Below, piece by piece: positions 37,581 to 45,705 of a stretch of 64,000 nt of DNA. The stretch is from Azospirillum sp. TSH64 (GTDB lineage: Bacteria; Pseudomonadota; Alphaproteobacteria; Azospirillales; Azospirillaceae): contig NZ_LGQW01000015.1 in NCBI RefSeq assembly GCF_003116035.1, positions 3,532,065 through 3,596,064 on the forward strand, read 5' to 3'. Each line of letters begins with the position of its first letter. The stretch's first letter is position 1. The position numbers and the translations under genes are program-made. The notes under the pieces were generated by a model, which saw only the letters and a list, made by a program, of their open reading frames with translations, was not told the origin of the DNA and ran no database searches.

Positions 37581-38936
37581 ATGACCGTGCCGCCTGATTC
37601 CCCACCCAGTCCCGCGCCTGCTTCCCCACCCGCGCGCCGGAACCGCCGGTCCGTGAAGTTCCTGCAAATCGTCCTGCTTCTGGTGGTGACCCTCATCGCC
37701 GGCCTGCCGGTCTCCGGGATCATCGGCGAACGCTCCGACCGGCAGGCCGAGATGCAGGAGGAGCTGGCGCGGAGCTGGAGTCCCGAGCAGACCGTGCGGA
37801 CGCCGGTGCTGGCGGTGCCCTATCTCGCCGCCGACGGCAAGACCCGCGGTTACCTGAAGATCGCGCCGGCGACCCTGGCGACGCAGGCGGCCCTGGCGCC
37901 CGAGCGCAAGAGGCGCGGCCTGTTCTCCGCGACCGTCTATACCGCGGCGCTGGAGATGACCGGCAGCTTCGCGGTCCCGTCCGCGTCCAGCCTGGAGAAG
38001 ATGGTCGGGCGCGGCGGCTCCATCTCCTGGCAGGACAGCGTCTTCCTGCTCCAGCTGTCGGGGCTGGCCGGCATGACGGCCGAGGACCGCGTGGTCTGGA
38101 ACGGGGAGACCATCCCCTGGCGCGGCTGCCAGGAGCTGGTCGCCCGCGCCGAGGATTGCTGGGGCGCCGCGCTCGCCGCCCGTCCGACGATGGCGGCTGC
38201 CCCCGCGGCAAGCGTGGAGATGAAGTTCCAGGCGACGGTGACCCTGCGCGGCACCGGGGCCTTCCACCAGACCCTGGACGGCCGGCAGGCGACGGCGGCC
38301 ATCAGGGCGCCGTGGCCGACGCCGAGCTTCGTCGGCACCGTGCTGCCGTCCGACCCGACGGTGACCGCCGATGGCTTCGAGGCGCGGTGGACCGTCTCCG
38401 ACTATTCCAGGCCGCCGCTCCGGTCCGACGCGGCGCTGCTGGACTCCGCCGAAGCCCAGTATCTCCCCTCGGTCGGCGTCGAGCTGCTGGAGGCGGTTCC
38501 CACCTACCGCATGATCAACCGTGCCTCGAAATACGCCAGTCTCTTCGTCGTGCTGTCCTTCACGGTCTATGCGCTGTTCGAGCTTCTCTCCAGCGTGCGC
38601 ATCCACATCGTCCAGTATGGCCTGCTCGGGCTGTCGATGACGCTGTTCTCCCTGCTGCTGGTGTCCTTCGCCGAACCGTTCGGCTATGTCGCCGGCTATT
38701 GGATCAGCGCGGCGCTCGTCCTGGTCCAGGCGACGGCCTACACCGCGGCGGTCACCCGGCGCGCCGGTCCGACCCTGGTCTTCGCGGTGGCGCTGGCGGG
38801 CCTGTTCGCCTTCCTCCACCTCCTCATCGGGCTGGAAAACTACTCCCTGCTGGTGGGGACGGTTGCCCTGTTCCTGGTCCTGTCGGCGGTCATGGCCGTC
38901 ACCCAGCGCGTGGACTGGCAGGGAGATGAGTCGTGA
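37581..38936 (+). CDS. creD: CreD-family inner-membrane protein
   Basis: 451 residues from the ATG at 37581 (GGAG upstream), nearly the same size as E. coli CreD (450). A Pro-rich cytoplasmic start is followed by one helix (about 25-45), a large periplasmic domain (about 50-310) and a C-terminal cluster of five or six helices. The motifs LPVSGIIGERSDRQ near the start and ASKYASLFVVLSFTVYALFE before the helices are CreD hallmarks. CreD relatives are induced by envelope or beta-lactam stress. The stop overlaps the GTG start of the GH3 gene. Confidence 0.88.
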   Translation: MTVPPDSPPSPAPASPPARRNRRSVKFLQIVLLLVVTLIAGLPVSGIIGERSDRQAEMQEELARSWSPEQTVRTPVLAVPYLAADGKTRGYLKIAPATLATQAALAPERKRRGLFSATVYTAALEMTGSFAVPSASSLEKMVGRGGSISWQDSVFLLQLSGLAGMTAEDRVVWNGETIPWRGCQELVARAEDCWGAALAARPTMAAAPAASVEMKFQATVTLRGTGAFHQTLDGRQATAAIRAPWPTPSFVGTVLPSDPTVTADGFEARWTVSDYSRPPLRSDAALLDSAEAQYLPSVGVELLEAVPTYRMINRASKYASLFVVLSFTVYALFELLSSVRIHIVQYGLLGLSMTLFSLLLVSFAEPFGYVAGYWISAALVLVQATAYTAAVTRRAGPTLVFAVALAGLFAFLHLLIGLENYSLLVGTVALFLVLSAVMAVTQRVDWQGDES

Positions 38937-40249
38937 GGGCTTTCGTCTGGTGGGTCGGCGGCCTGCTGCTGGCTCTTGCCGGCGCCAACATCCACGATCC
39001 CTACCTGACCCCGGTCAAGGGCTGGTCGCTGCCCGTGATTGCGGCGGCCGGGCTGTGCGGCCTGCTGGTCCTGCGGCGGCCCCCGCTGCGGAAGGGCGTC
39101 GGCGGGCGGCCGGCGCTGGTACTGCTCTGGCTGGCGGTGCCGCTCTGCACGGTGGGGGCGGAGGCGGTGTTCCAGATCCGCAAGGCGCATGTCCTGGCGA
39201 TGCAGGACCCGCTGGCGGCCGGGCTGGGGCGGCACTTCATCGTCGGCTACCGGGGGGTCGCGGAGGTCGAGGCGCTGGCGGCGCGCGGACTGATCGGCGG
39301 GGTGTTCGTGTCCCGGCACAATCTGGCCGGACGGTCGGCCGAGGAACTGCGCGACGAGATCGGCCATTTGCAGGAGATCCGGCGGCGGGCCGGGCTGCCG
39401 CCGCTGGTGGTGGCAGCCGACCAAGAGGGCGGCATCGTGTCCCGGCTGTCGCCCTGGCTGCCGCATCGCCCGGCCCCGGCGTCGCTGGCCGGCCTGCCCG
39501 CCGAGGAGCGCCGGGCCGCCGCGCGCGCGCTCGGGCAGGCGCATGGGCGGGACCTGCAATCGATCGGCGTGACCGTCAACCTCGCGCCGATCCTCGACCT
39601 GCGGCGCGACCGTCCGCCCGATCCGCTGGATTTCCACAGCCTCATCTCTCAGCGGGCGATTTCCGACGATCCGGAGGTGGTGGCCGAAGTCGCCGCGGCC
39701 TATGCCAGGGGCGTCACCGACGGCGGCGTCCGGCCGACGGCGAAGCATTTCCCCGGGCTGGGCCGGGCGCAGAGCGACACCCACCATTTCCGCGCCGTCA
39801 TCGGCGAACCGCGCGAGGTGCTGGAGGCGACCGACTGGTTGCCCTTCCGCCGCGTGCTGGCCGGCGATCCGCAGACCCTTCTGATGGTCGGCCACGCCAT
39901 CGTGGCGGCCGTCGATCCCGACCGGCCGGCCTCCCACTCGCGTCTGCTGATCGACGGGGTGATCCGCCGGGATTGGGGGTTCGACGGGCTGATCGTCACC
40001 GACGACATGGTCATGACGCCGGTCTATCAGTACGGTCTGTGCCGGGCCGTCGTCGAGGCGCTCAACGCCGGGGTCGATCTTCTGCTGTTCGCGCTCGACG
40101 GCAGCCAGTTCTACCGGGCCATGGCCTGCACCATGGACGCCGGGAAGCAGGACCGGCTGGATCGGGCCATGCTGGCGGCGAGCGGCAGTCGCCTGGAAGG
40201 CTCCGCGCTGCCCGGACCGGAGAGCCGTGATCTCGCGCTGGGCCGGTAA
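38933..40249 (+). CDS. Membrane-anchored NagZ-like GH3 beta-N-acetylhexosaminidase
   Basis: 438 residues starting with GTG inside the creD stop (GTGA). The GH3 domain (about 85-410) has the substrate-binding and catalytic dyad motif KHFPGLGRAQSDTHH, the nucleophile motif VTDDMVM and the N-terminal ADQEGG. NagZ cleaves GlcNAc from anhydromuropeptides during peptidoglycan recycling. Unlike cytoplasmic NagZ (about 340 residues), this protein has an extra N-terminus with three hydrophobic segments (about 3-18, 32-46, 60-78), so the enzyme is probably tethered to the membrane. Coupling to creD ties it to cell-wall stress. Confidence 0.85.
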   Translation: MRAFVWWVGGLLLALAGANIHDPYLTPVKGWSLPVIAAAGLCGLLVLRRPPLRKGVGGRPALVLLWLAVPLCTVGAEAVFQIRKAHVLAMQDPLAAGLGRHFIVGYRGVAEVEALAARGLIGGVFVSRHNLAGRSAEELRDEIGHLQEIRRRAGLPPLVVAADQEGGIVSRLSPWLPHRPAPASLAGLPAEERRAAARALGQAHGRDLQSIGVTVNLAPILDLRRDRPPDPLDFHSLISQRAISDDPEVVAEVAAAYARGVTDGGVRPTAKHFPGLGRAQSDTHHFRAVIGEPREVLEATDWLPFRRVLAGDPQTLLMVGHAIVAAVDPDRPASHSRLLIDGVIRRDWGFDGLIVTDDMVMTPVYQYGLCRAVVEALNAGVDLLLFALDGSQFYRAMACTMDAGKQDRLDRAMLAASGSRLEGSALPGPESRDLALGR

Positions 40250-40357
40250 AGGGAATCGGCGGGGTTCTCACTGGGGAGCTTGGAGCTTGTTCGCGGCAGG
40301 CGCATCCCTGGCGGCGGGGCCGAGGCAGGCCCCGCGGCGCCAATGCCCTCTGCCGCG

Positions 40358-40774
40358 TCAGCGCGCCAGTTCGAAGCGGATCGGCTGCGCGCCCTGCCAC
40401 AGGGTGCGCTTGCCGAGTTCCGCCAGGTTCTCCAGCCCGTCGGTGATGGTGATGAAATGGTTGCCGGCGAGCTGGCCCATCTTGCTGGAGAACTGGACGC
40501 CGCCATAGGCCAGCAGGATCTCGGTCTCGCTGATGCCGCCGGGATAGAGGATGATCTGGCCCGGCGCCGGGTGGCTGGTGTGGTTCTCGTAGCCGAGGCC
40601 GAAATCGGTGTCGCCCAGCGGAATCCAGACGCCTTCGCCGCTCCAGCGGACATGGACGATCTGGCCCTCGTAGGGCAGCAGGCTGCGGAATTTGGCGCAG
40701 GTCTTCGGCGCGGCGGCCGTCTCGAAACGGGCCCCGAAGGTGAAGGGGCCGGCGGTGATGGTCAGGGCGTCCAT
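40358..40774 (-). CDS. DUF3830 (cyclophilin-like) protein
   Basis: 138 residues. It matches what I recall of the DUF3830 family: GxFxARFE, a stretch with VRWSGEGVWIPLG, then YPGGISETEILLAYG and GNHFITI. The family has a cyclophilin-like fold and no firm function, and is often found beside hydantoinase or amidohydrolase genes, as here (dihydropyrimidinase 48 bp upstream on the same strand). It may bind or process the substrate of that pathway. Confidence 0.75.
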   Translation of the reverse strand: MDALTITAGPFTFGARFETAAAPKTCAKFRSLLPYEGQIVHVRWSGEGVWIPLGDTDFGLGYENHTSHPAPGQIILYPGGISETEILLAYGGVQFSSKMGQLAGNHFITITDGLENLAELGKRTLWQGAQPIRFELAR

Positions 40775-40822
40775 GCTGGATGATCCTCGCGTCTAAAATT
40801 CAAAAAATGGGCAATCGTCCTT

Positions 40823-42247
40823 TCAGGCGGCGCCGACCTTCGGCCGCGCCAGATCCGGGGTGTCGCAGTGCAGGAAGGCGCCGCGGCCGGGCTGCGCCAC
40901 GCAGGTGCCCTTCTCCACCACCACCTCGCCGCGCGACAGCACGGTCTCCGGCCAGCCGGTCACCTCCAGCCCCTCGTAGGGGGTGTAGTCGACATTGTGG
41001 TGCAGCATGGCATTGGTGATGGTGACCTTGCGGTCCGGGTCGTAGATGACGATGTCGGCGTCGGCACCGATGGCGAGGCTGCCCTTGCGCGGGTGCAGGC
41101 CATACATCTTGGCCGGGTTGGTCGAGGACAGCTCGACGAAGCGCTGGAGGCTGATGCGGCCCTTCTTCACCCCTTCGGAAAACAGGATCGGCAGCCGCGT
41201 CTCGATGCCCGGCACGCCGTTGGGGATCCAGTTGAAGGGGGTGTCGGCGCCGTGCAGCATCTTGCCCTTGGGGTCCTGGTAGCGGAAGGGCGCATGGTCG
41301 GACGACACGATGTGGAAGGTGCCGCCGGCCAGCGCGTCCCAGACCGCCGCCTGGTTGGCCTTGTCGCGCGGCGGCGGCGAGCAGATGCACTTGGCCCCCT
41401 CCATGCCGTGGCCGTGCAGGTCATGCTCGGTCAGCACCATGTATTGCGGGCATGTCTCGGCGTAGATGCGCATGCCGCGGCCCTGCGCCCAGTGGATCTG
41501 CTCGATGGCCTCGCGGCCCGAGACATGGACGATCAGGATCGGCACGTCGGCCAGCTCGGCCATGGCGATGGCGCGGTGGGTCGCCTCGCGCTCCACCAGC
41601 ATCGGCCGGGAATCGGCGTGGTAGCGCGGTGCCGTGTGGCCGGCGGCGAGCAGCTTGTCGGTCAGCCAGCCGATGAAGTCGGCATTCTCGGCATGGATCA
41701 TCGCCATGGCGCCGTCGCGCCGGGCGACGCTGAGCAGCTCCAGCACCTGCCGGTCGTTCAGCTTCATGTCGTCGTAGGTCATGTAGATCTTGAACGACGT
41801 GTAGCCGTCCCGGATCAGCGCCGGCAAATCCTGGCCGAGCAGCTGGTCGGTCGGGTCGCTGACGATGAGGTGGAAGGCATAGTCGATCACCGCCTTGCCG
41901 TCGGCCCGGCGGTGGTAGTCAGTCACCGCGTCGCGCAGCGACTGGCCCTTGAACTGGCAGGCGAAGGGGATGACCGTCGTGGTGCCGCCGCAGGCCGCCG
42001 AGCGGGTGCCGGTCTCGAAATCGTCGGCCGACTGCGAGCCGTCGCTGGTCGGCTGGTCGAGGTGGCAATGGCCGTCGACGCCGCCGGGCATCACGAGTTT
42101 ACCGGTCGCGTCGATCTCGCGCGCGCCCGGTCCCAGCCCGGCCCCGATGGCGGCGATGCGGCCGCCGATCACGCCGAGGTCGGCGGCGAACACGTCGGAC
42201 GCGGTGGCCAGCGTGCCGTTGCGGATTACGGTGTCGAACTGCGGCAT
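40823..42247 (-). CDS. hydA: Dihydropyrimidinase / hydantoinase
   Basis: 474 residues, the normal length. Metal ligands and catalytic motifs of the cyclic amidohydrolase family are present: HCHLD (about 60), the Lys to be carboxylated in FKIYMTYDD (about 152), IHAEN (about 184), VHVSG (about 240) and SDHAPF (about 317). It opens dihydropyrimidine or hydantoin rings to N-carbamoyl amino acids. No carbamoylase or dihydropyrimidine dehydrogenase gene is in the window, so the exact substrate is open. Confidence 0.9.
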   Translation of the reverse strand: MPQFDTVIRNGTLATASDVFAADLGVIGGRIAAIGAGLGPGAREIDATGKLVMPGGVDGHCHLDQPTSDGSQSADDFETGTRSAACGGTTTVIPFACQFKGQSLRDAVTDYHRRADGKAVIDYAFHLIVSDPTDQLLGQDLPALIRDGYTSFKIYMTYDDMKLNDRQVLELLSVARRDGAMAMIHAENADFIGWLTDKLLAAGHTAPRYHADSRPMLVEREATHRAIAMAELADVPILIVHVSGREAIEQIHWAQGRGMRIYAETCPQYMVLTEHDLHGHGMEGAKCICSPPPRDKANQAAVWDALAGGTFHIVSSDHAPFRYQDPKGKMLHGADTPFNWIPNGVPGIETRLPILFSEGVKKGRISLQRFVELSSTNPAKMYGLHPRKGSLAIGADADIVIYDPDRKVTITNAMLHHNVDYTPYEGLEVTGWPETVLSRGEVVVEKGTCVAQPGRGAFLHCDTPDLARPKVGAA

Positions 42248-42287
42248 GGAACTCTCCCTCGGTCCCGAAGGACGGGTCTTGCGGTTG

Positions 42288-42321
42288 CCGGGATCACAAA
42301 AAAAACCGGGATTACAAAAAA
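42288..42321. repeat. Tandem direct repeat at the end of the GntR gene
   Basis: CCGGGATCACAAAAAA (42288-42303) and CCGGGATTACAAAAAA (42306-42321) are 18 bp apart. The second copy includes the GntR stop codon on the minus strand. On that strand the poly-T runs follow the gene end. Confidence 0.6.
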
Positions 42322-43013
42322 TAGCCTCCCGGATTGGCCTCGGCGGCGATGGCGCGGCGGGCGTCGTCCTGGAGGTTGCGCAGATGCGCCAGCATGGCGG
42401 CCTTGGCGGCGGCGGCGTCGCGCCGCTCCACCGCGTCCAGCACCGCCCGGTGCTCCGTGTCGATCTCGCCCTTGCGGTGGAAACTGCTGGAGATGCGGAA
42501 CAGCCGGGCGACCACCCGCATGCGCGTGATGGTCTCGGCCAGCGTCGCGTTGCCGCTGACGCGGGCGAAGAAGCTGTGGAAATGGTTGTCGTAGAGCCAG
42601 TGCTGCATGTCGTCCTCGCCGTCCTCCAGCGCCTCGAGCCCGCGCCGCAGCTCGGCCAGATCGGCGTCGCCGACCAGCGGAACCGCGGTTTCGATGGCGT
42701 GGCACTCCAGCAGCTCGCGCATCTGCATGCATTCGAAGAACTCGCGGGCCGAGACGATGCGGACGCGGTAGCTGCGCTCGCTGGTGCGCTCCAGCAGCCC
42801 CTCGCCGACCAGCCGGACCAGCGCCTCGCGCATCGGCGTGCGCGACACGTTCAGCCGCTCGGCCAGCCGCCCCTCCGGCACCTCGGCACCGCCGGGGATC
42901 TCGCGGCTGAGGATCAGCTCGCGCAGGTGCGCGAAGGCGCGGTCGCCGAGGTTGGCGGTCCGGGAGGAGGGCGGGAGGGGAGGAGGGGGCGTTGGGGGGA
43001 GCGGAGGACTCAT
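42312..43013 (-). CDS. GntR-family (FadR/FCD) regulator
   Basis: 233 residues. A Pro-rich tail (1-18) leads to a winged HTH (about 22-88, LNVSRTPMREALVRLVGEGLLE) and an FCD ligand domain (about 95-225) with metal-type histidines in DNHFHSFF and DTEHRAVLDAV. It lies just upstream of hydA on the same strand. It closely resembles the GntR at 49574 (YRVR-VS-REFFE-MQMRELLE against YRVREVSNREYFQSMRLREILE), so the two are paralogues. Confidence 0.88.
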   Translation of the reverse strand: MSPPLPPTPPPPLPPSSRTANLGDRAFAHLRELILSREIPGGAEVPEGRLAERLNVSRTPMREALVRLVGEGLLERTSERSYRVRIVSAREFFECMQMRELLECHAIETAVPLVGDADLAELRRGLEALEDGEDDMQHWLYDNHFHSFFARVSGNATLAETITRMRVVARLFRISSSFHRKGEIDTEHRAVLDAVERRDAAAAKAAMLAHLRNLQDDARRAIAAEANPGGYFL

Positions 43014-43026
43014 GGCCGAGCGCCCC

Positions 43027-43722
43027 TCATTGGCCGTCGACGATGGCGATGTTGCGGTAGGCGCGGCCGAAATGGCGCTCGATGCGGCGCTGGACGATGT
43101 CCCACAGCGAGGTCATCAGCAGGTAATAGAGGGCGGCCACCGTGAACAGCTCCAGCACCATGAAGCGCTCCTGGATGAGCAGCTGGGTGCTGCGCAGCAG
43201 CTCCTCCATCGAGATGACGGAGGTGACCGAGGTCGTCTTCAGCAGCCCGTTCACGCTGTTGCCGAGTGCGGGGATGATGATGCGGACGGCTTGCGGCAGC
43301 ACGATGTAGGCCATCACCTGGGCCGAATTCAGGCCGAGCGCCCGGCCGGCGTTGCTCTGCCCGGCGGCGACGCCGAGGATGCCGCCGCGGATGATCTCGG
43401 CCAGATATGCCGCTTCGTTGAGGATCAGGCCGATCAGCGCGGATTCCGTGACCGACAGCTTGATGCCGATCTGCGGCAGGCCGGTGTAGATGATGATGAG
43501 CTGGACCAGCAGCGGCGTGCCGCGGAACACCCAGATGTAGGTCTGAGCCACCCGTGCCACCCAGCGGTAGGGCGACAGCCGCAGCAGCGCCAGCACGCAG
43601 CCGAGCACGAGGCCGCCGGCGATGCCCGCCAGCGTCAGCCACAGGGTGGTGATCGCTCCGCTGAACAGGTACCCGTTGAACAGGTACTCGAAGAAACCGT
43701 CCCAGTTCCAGCCACTGGTCAT
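43027..43722 (-). CDS. Polar amino-acid ABC transporter permease (HisM type)
   Basis: 231 residues with about five membrane helices and the EAA motif of the family (EAAYLAEIIRGGILGV, about 119-134). LNEAAYLAEIIRGGI and ALGNSVNGLLKTTSV are typical of the GlnP/HisM group. Only one permease is present, so it probably forms a homodimer with the ATPase at 48724 and binding protein at 43800. Confidence 0.9.
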   Translation of the reverse strand: MTSGWNWDGFFEYLFNGYLFSGAITTLWLTLAGIAGGLVLGCVLALLRLSPYRWVARVAQTYIWVFRGTPLLVQLIIIYTGLPQIGIKLSVTESALIGLILNEAAYLAEIIRGGILGVAAGQSNAGRALGLNSAQVMAYIVLPQAVRIIIPALGNSVNGLLKTTSVTSVISMEELLRSTQLLIQERFMVLELFTVAALYYLLMTSLWDIVQRRIERHFGRAYRNIAIVDGQ

Positions 43723-43751
43723 TCCGTCACCCTTTCACTCTGGTCCGATGC

Positions 43752-43789
43752 GCGGGCGGCGGCGGGAACGGGTCCCTGCCGCCGCCCGC
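43752..43789 (-). terminator. GC hairpin between the binding-protein and permease genes
   Basis: A 12-bp stem (43752-43763 with 43778-43789) lies 10 bp after the binding-protein stop. There is no T-run. Such hairpins downstream of binding-protein genes usually stabilise or attenuate the message so that the binding protein is made in excess. Confidence 0.55.
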
Positions 43790-43799
43790 GTTATGCGTC

Positions 43800-44627
43800 T
43801 CACATGCCGGGGCCGTTGACCTTGAAGGCGCCGTCGTTGGGCAGCAGGCCGTACTCGTCCATCAGCTTCTTGTAGGAGCCGTCCTTCTGCATGTCGTTGA
43901 GGACGCCGACCACGGCCTCGCTCAGCGTCTTGCTCTTCATCGCCAGGGCGACCGGGGTCGGGAACAGGCCGTGCAGGGCGCGCTCGAAATCGCCGCGCTT
44001 GGCGTATTCCGCCGCCGTCGGGTCGATGGCCACCGACGCCTCGGTCTGGCCGGCGCGCAGCGCCTGATAGGCGGTGGCGAAATTGTCGAAGGTCTTGATC
44101 TCGATGGGCTTCAGACCCTTGGCAACCACCATCTTGTCGAGTTCGCGCAGCTTGCGCTCCTCGAAGCCGCCCAGCTCGACGCCGACCGGACGGCCCGACA
44201 GATCCTCCGGCTTGGCGATCTTCAACGGGTTGCCCTTGGTCACCGAGATGCTGATCGCCTGCGATTCATAGTTGATCATCGGCATCATCTTGGCCCGCTC
44301 CTCGGTCCAGAAGATGCCGGTGTTGATCAGGTCCCAGCGGCCGGCCTGGAGGCCGGGGATCATCGCCGAGAACTCGATGCGGACATATTCCGGCGTCAGG
44401 CACAGGCGCTTGGCGATCTCGTTGCCCAGCGTGATGCGCATGCCCTTCAGCTGGCCGCTGCTGTCGACGAACTGCATCGGCGGCAGGGTCGGGTTGGTCG
44501 ACATCACCAGCGTGCCGGGCTTGACCAGCTCGGAATCGGCGACCGCCGGCTTGCAGGCGGTCTGGGCTGCGGCAGGAAGAACGAACAGGGTCAGGCCGGC
44601 GGCGATCAGCAGCGTGCGAATGGTCAT
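43800..44627 (-). CDS. Amino-acid ABC transporter substrate-binding protein
   Basis: 275 residues from the ATG at 44627 (AAAGGGG upstream). Signal peptide 1-22 ending PAAAQ. SBP family 3 fold with GTLVMSTNPTLPPMQFVDSSGQLKGMRITLGNEIAKRL at the first strand and the hinge motif LSGRPVGVELGGFEERKL. It binds a polar amino acid or opine-like compound in the periplasm and feeds the permease encoded downstream. Confidence 0.9.
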   Translation of the reverse strand: MTIRTLLIAAGLTLFVLPAAAQTACKPAVADSELVKPGTLVMSTNPTLPPMQFVDSSGQLKGMRITLGNEIAKRLCLTPEYVRIEFSAMIPGLQAGRWDLINTGIFWTEERAKMMPMINYESQAISISVTKGNPLKIAKPEDLSGRPVGVELGGFEERKLRELDKMVVAKGLKPIEIKTFDNFATAYQALRAGQTEASVAIDPTAAEYAKRGDFERALHGLFPTPVALAMKSKTLSEAVVGVLNDMQKDGSYKKLMDEYGLLPNDGAFKVNGPGM

Positions 44628-44674
44628 CGTAAACCCCTTTTCTCGTGTTCGGATCTCGGATGCGGGCGAAGCGG

Positions 44675-45568
44675 TCAGGCGAGGGAGTCGATCAGGCCGT
44701 AGGCCGCCAGATCGGCGCGCAGGGCCAGGGCGTCGGCCTCCGGCAGCGGCAGGCGCGGTGCGCGGGGGTCGCCGACCGGCAACCCCATCATGCCGAGCCC
44801 GGTCTTGGAGGCGGCGACGTAGCGGTGGCCGCCGACCCAGCGAACGATGGGCAGCATCTTCTTGTAGAGCGCCAGCGCCTGCTCCTTGTCGCCATGGTCG
44901 GCCACCAGCTCGAACAGGCGGGCGGAATCGCGCGGGATCAGGTTGGAGCAGACGGCGACCCAGCCCTGGGCGCCGAGCCAGAAGGATTCGTAGCCGAGGA
45001 TGCCGGCGAACACCGTCATGCGGTCGCCGCACAGCTCGATGATGTCGCGGACCCGCGTCACCTCCAGCGTCGATTCCTTGATGTAGAGGACGTTGTCGAT
45101 CTCGCTGAGCCGCGCGACGATGGGCGGGGTGAGGTCGACGTTGGCGGTCGCCGGGTTGTTGTAGATCATCACCGGCAGCGAGATCGCCTCGCCGATGCGG
45201 CGGTAATGCTCGAACAGTTCGTCGGGTGTCGGCGAGCTGTAATAGGGCGGGATCACCATCACCCCGTCGGCGCCCATGCTTTCCGCTTCCTTGGCCAGCG
45301 CAACGGCGTCGCGCGTCCATTCGGCGCCGGTGCCGATCAGCACGGGCACGCGGCCCGCCGCCTCTGTCACGCAGATTTCGATGACCTGCGCCCGCTCCTC
45401 CGGCGTCATCGACAGGAACTCGCCGGTGCTGCCGAGCGGGATCAGCCCGTGGATGCCCTGCTCGATCTGCCAGTTCACCAGCTTCTTCAAGGCCGGAACG
45501 TCCACAGCGCCGCCGTCGGCGGTGAAGGGGGTGATGAGGACCGTGTAGGTGCCGCGCAATGCCGTCAT
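44675..45568 (-). CDS. DapA-family lyase/deaminase
   Basis: 297 residues from the ATG at 45568 (GGGGGA upstream). A TIM-barrel class I aldolase: GSTGEF (about 46-51), Tyr in IYNNPA (about 134) and Schiff-base Lys in YIKEST (about 162). The family includes dihydrodipicolinate synthase, N-acetylneuraminate lyase and the hydroxyproline-pathway deaminase LhpC. Beside a D-hydroxyproline dehydrogenase-like fusion on the other strand, the last is the most attractive reading, but it is inferred. It shares a divergent promoter with that fusion. Confidence 0.85.
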   Translation of the reverse strand: MTALRGTYTVLITPFTADGGAVDVPALKKLVNWQIEQGIHGLIPLGSTGEFLSMTPEERAQVIEICVTEAAGRVPVLIGTGAEWTRDAVALAKEAESMGADGVMVIPPYYSSPTPDELFEHYRRIGEAISLPVMIYNNPATANVDLTPPIVARLSEIDNVLYIKESTLEVTRVRDIIELCGDRMTVFAGILGYESFWLGAQGWVAVCSNLIPRDSARLFELVADHGDKEQALALYKKMLPIVRWVGGHRYVAASKTGLGMMGLPVGDPRAPRLPLPEADALALRADLAAYGLIDSLA

Positions 45569-45617
45569 GGGTTCCCCCAAGCTCCTGCCTAATTTTTGAC
45601 CTTGCCTAAATACTACT

Positions 45618-45638
45618 CGTATACTACCTGTATACAGG
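45618..45638. promoter_or_regulatory. GTATAC-core operators in the dapA-like/fusion divergent promoter
   Basis: CCTGTATACAGG (45627-45638) is a perfect 12-bp palindrome, and CGTATAC (45618-45624) sits just left of it. GntR/FadR-family dimers often bind such TGTATACA-like sites. GntR genes lie at 42312, 49574 and 53923. Confidence 0.6.
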
Positions 45639-45705
45639 AATCCAGCGCTAATTGACGCAGCCTCGAAAAGCGCTTTCCACCGCACCCGGACAAAGCCGAC
45701 CGCCC

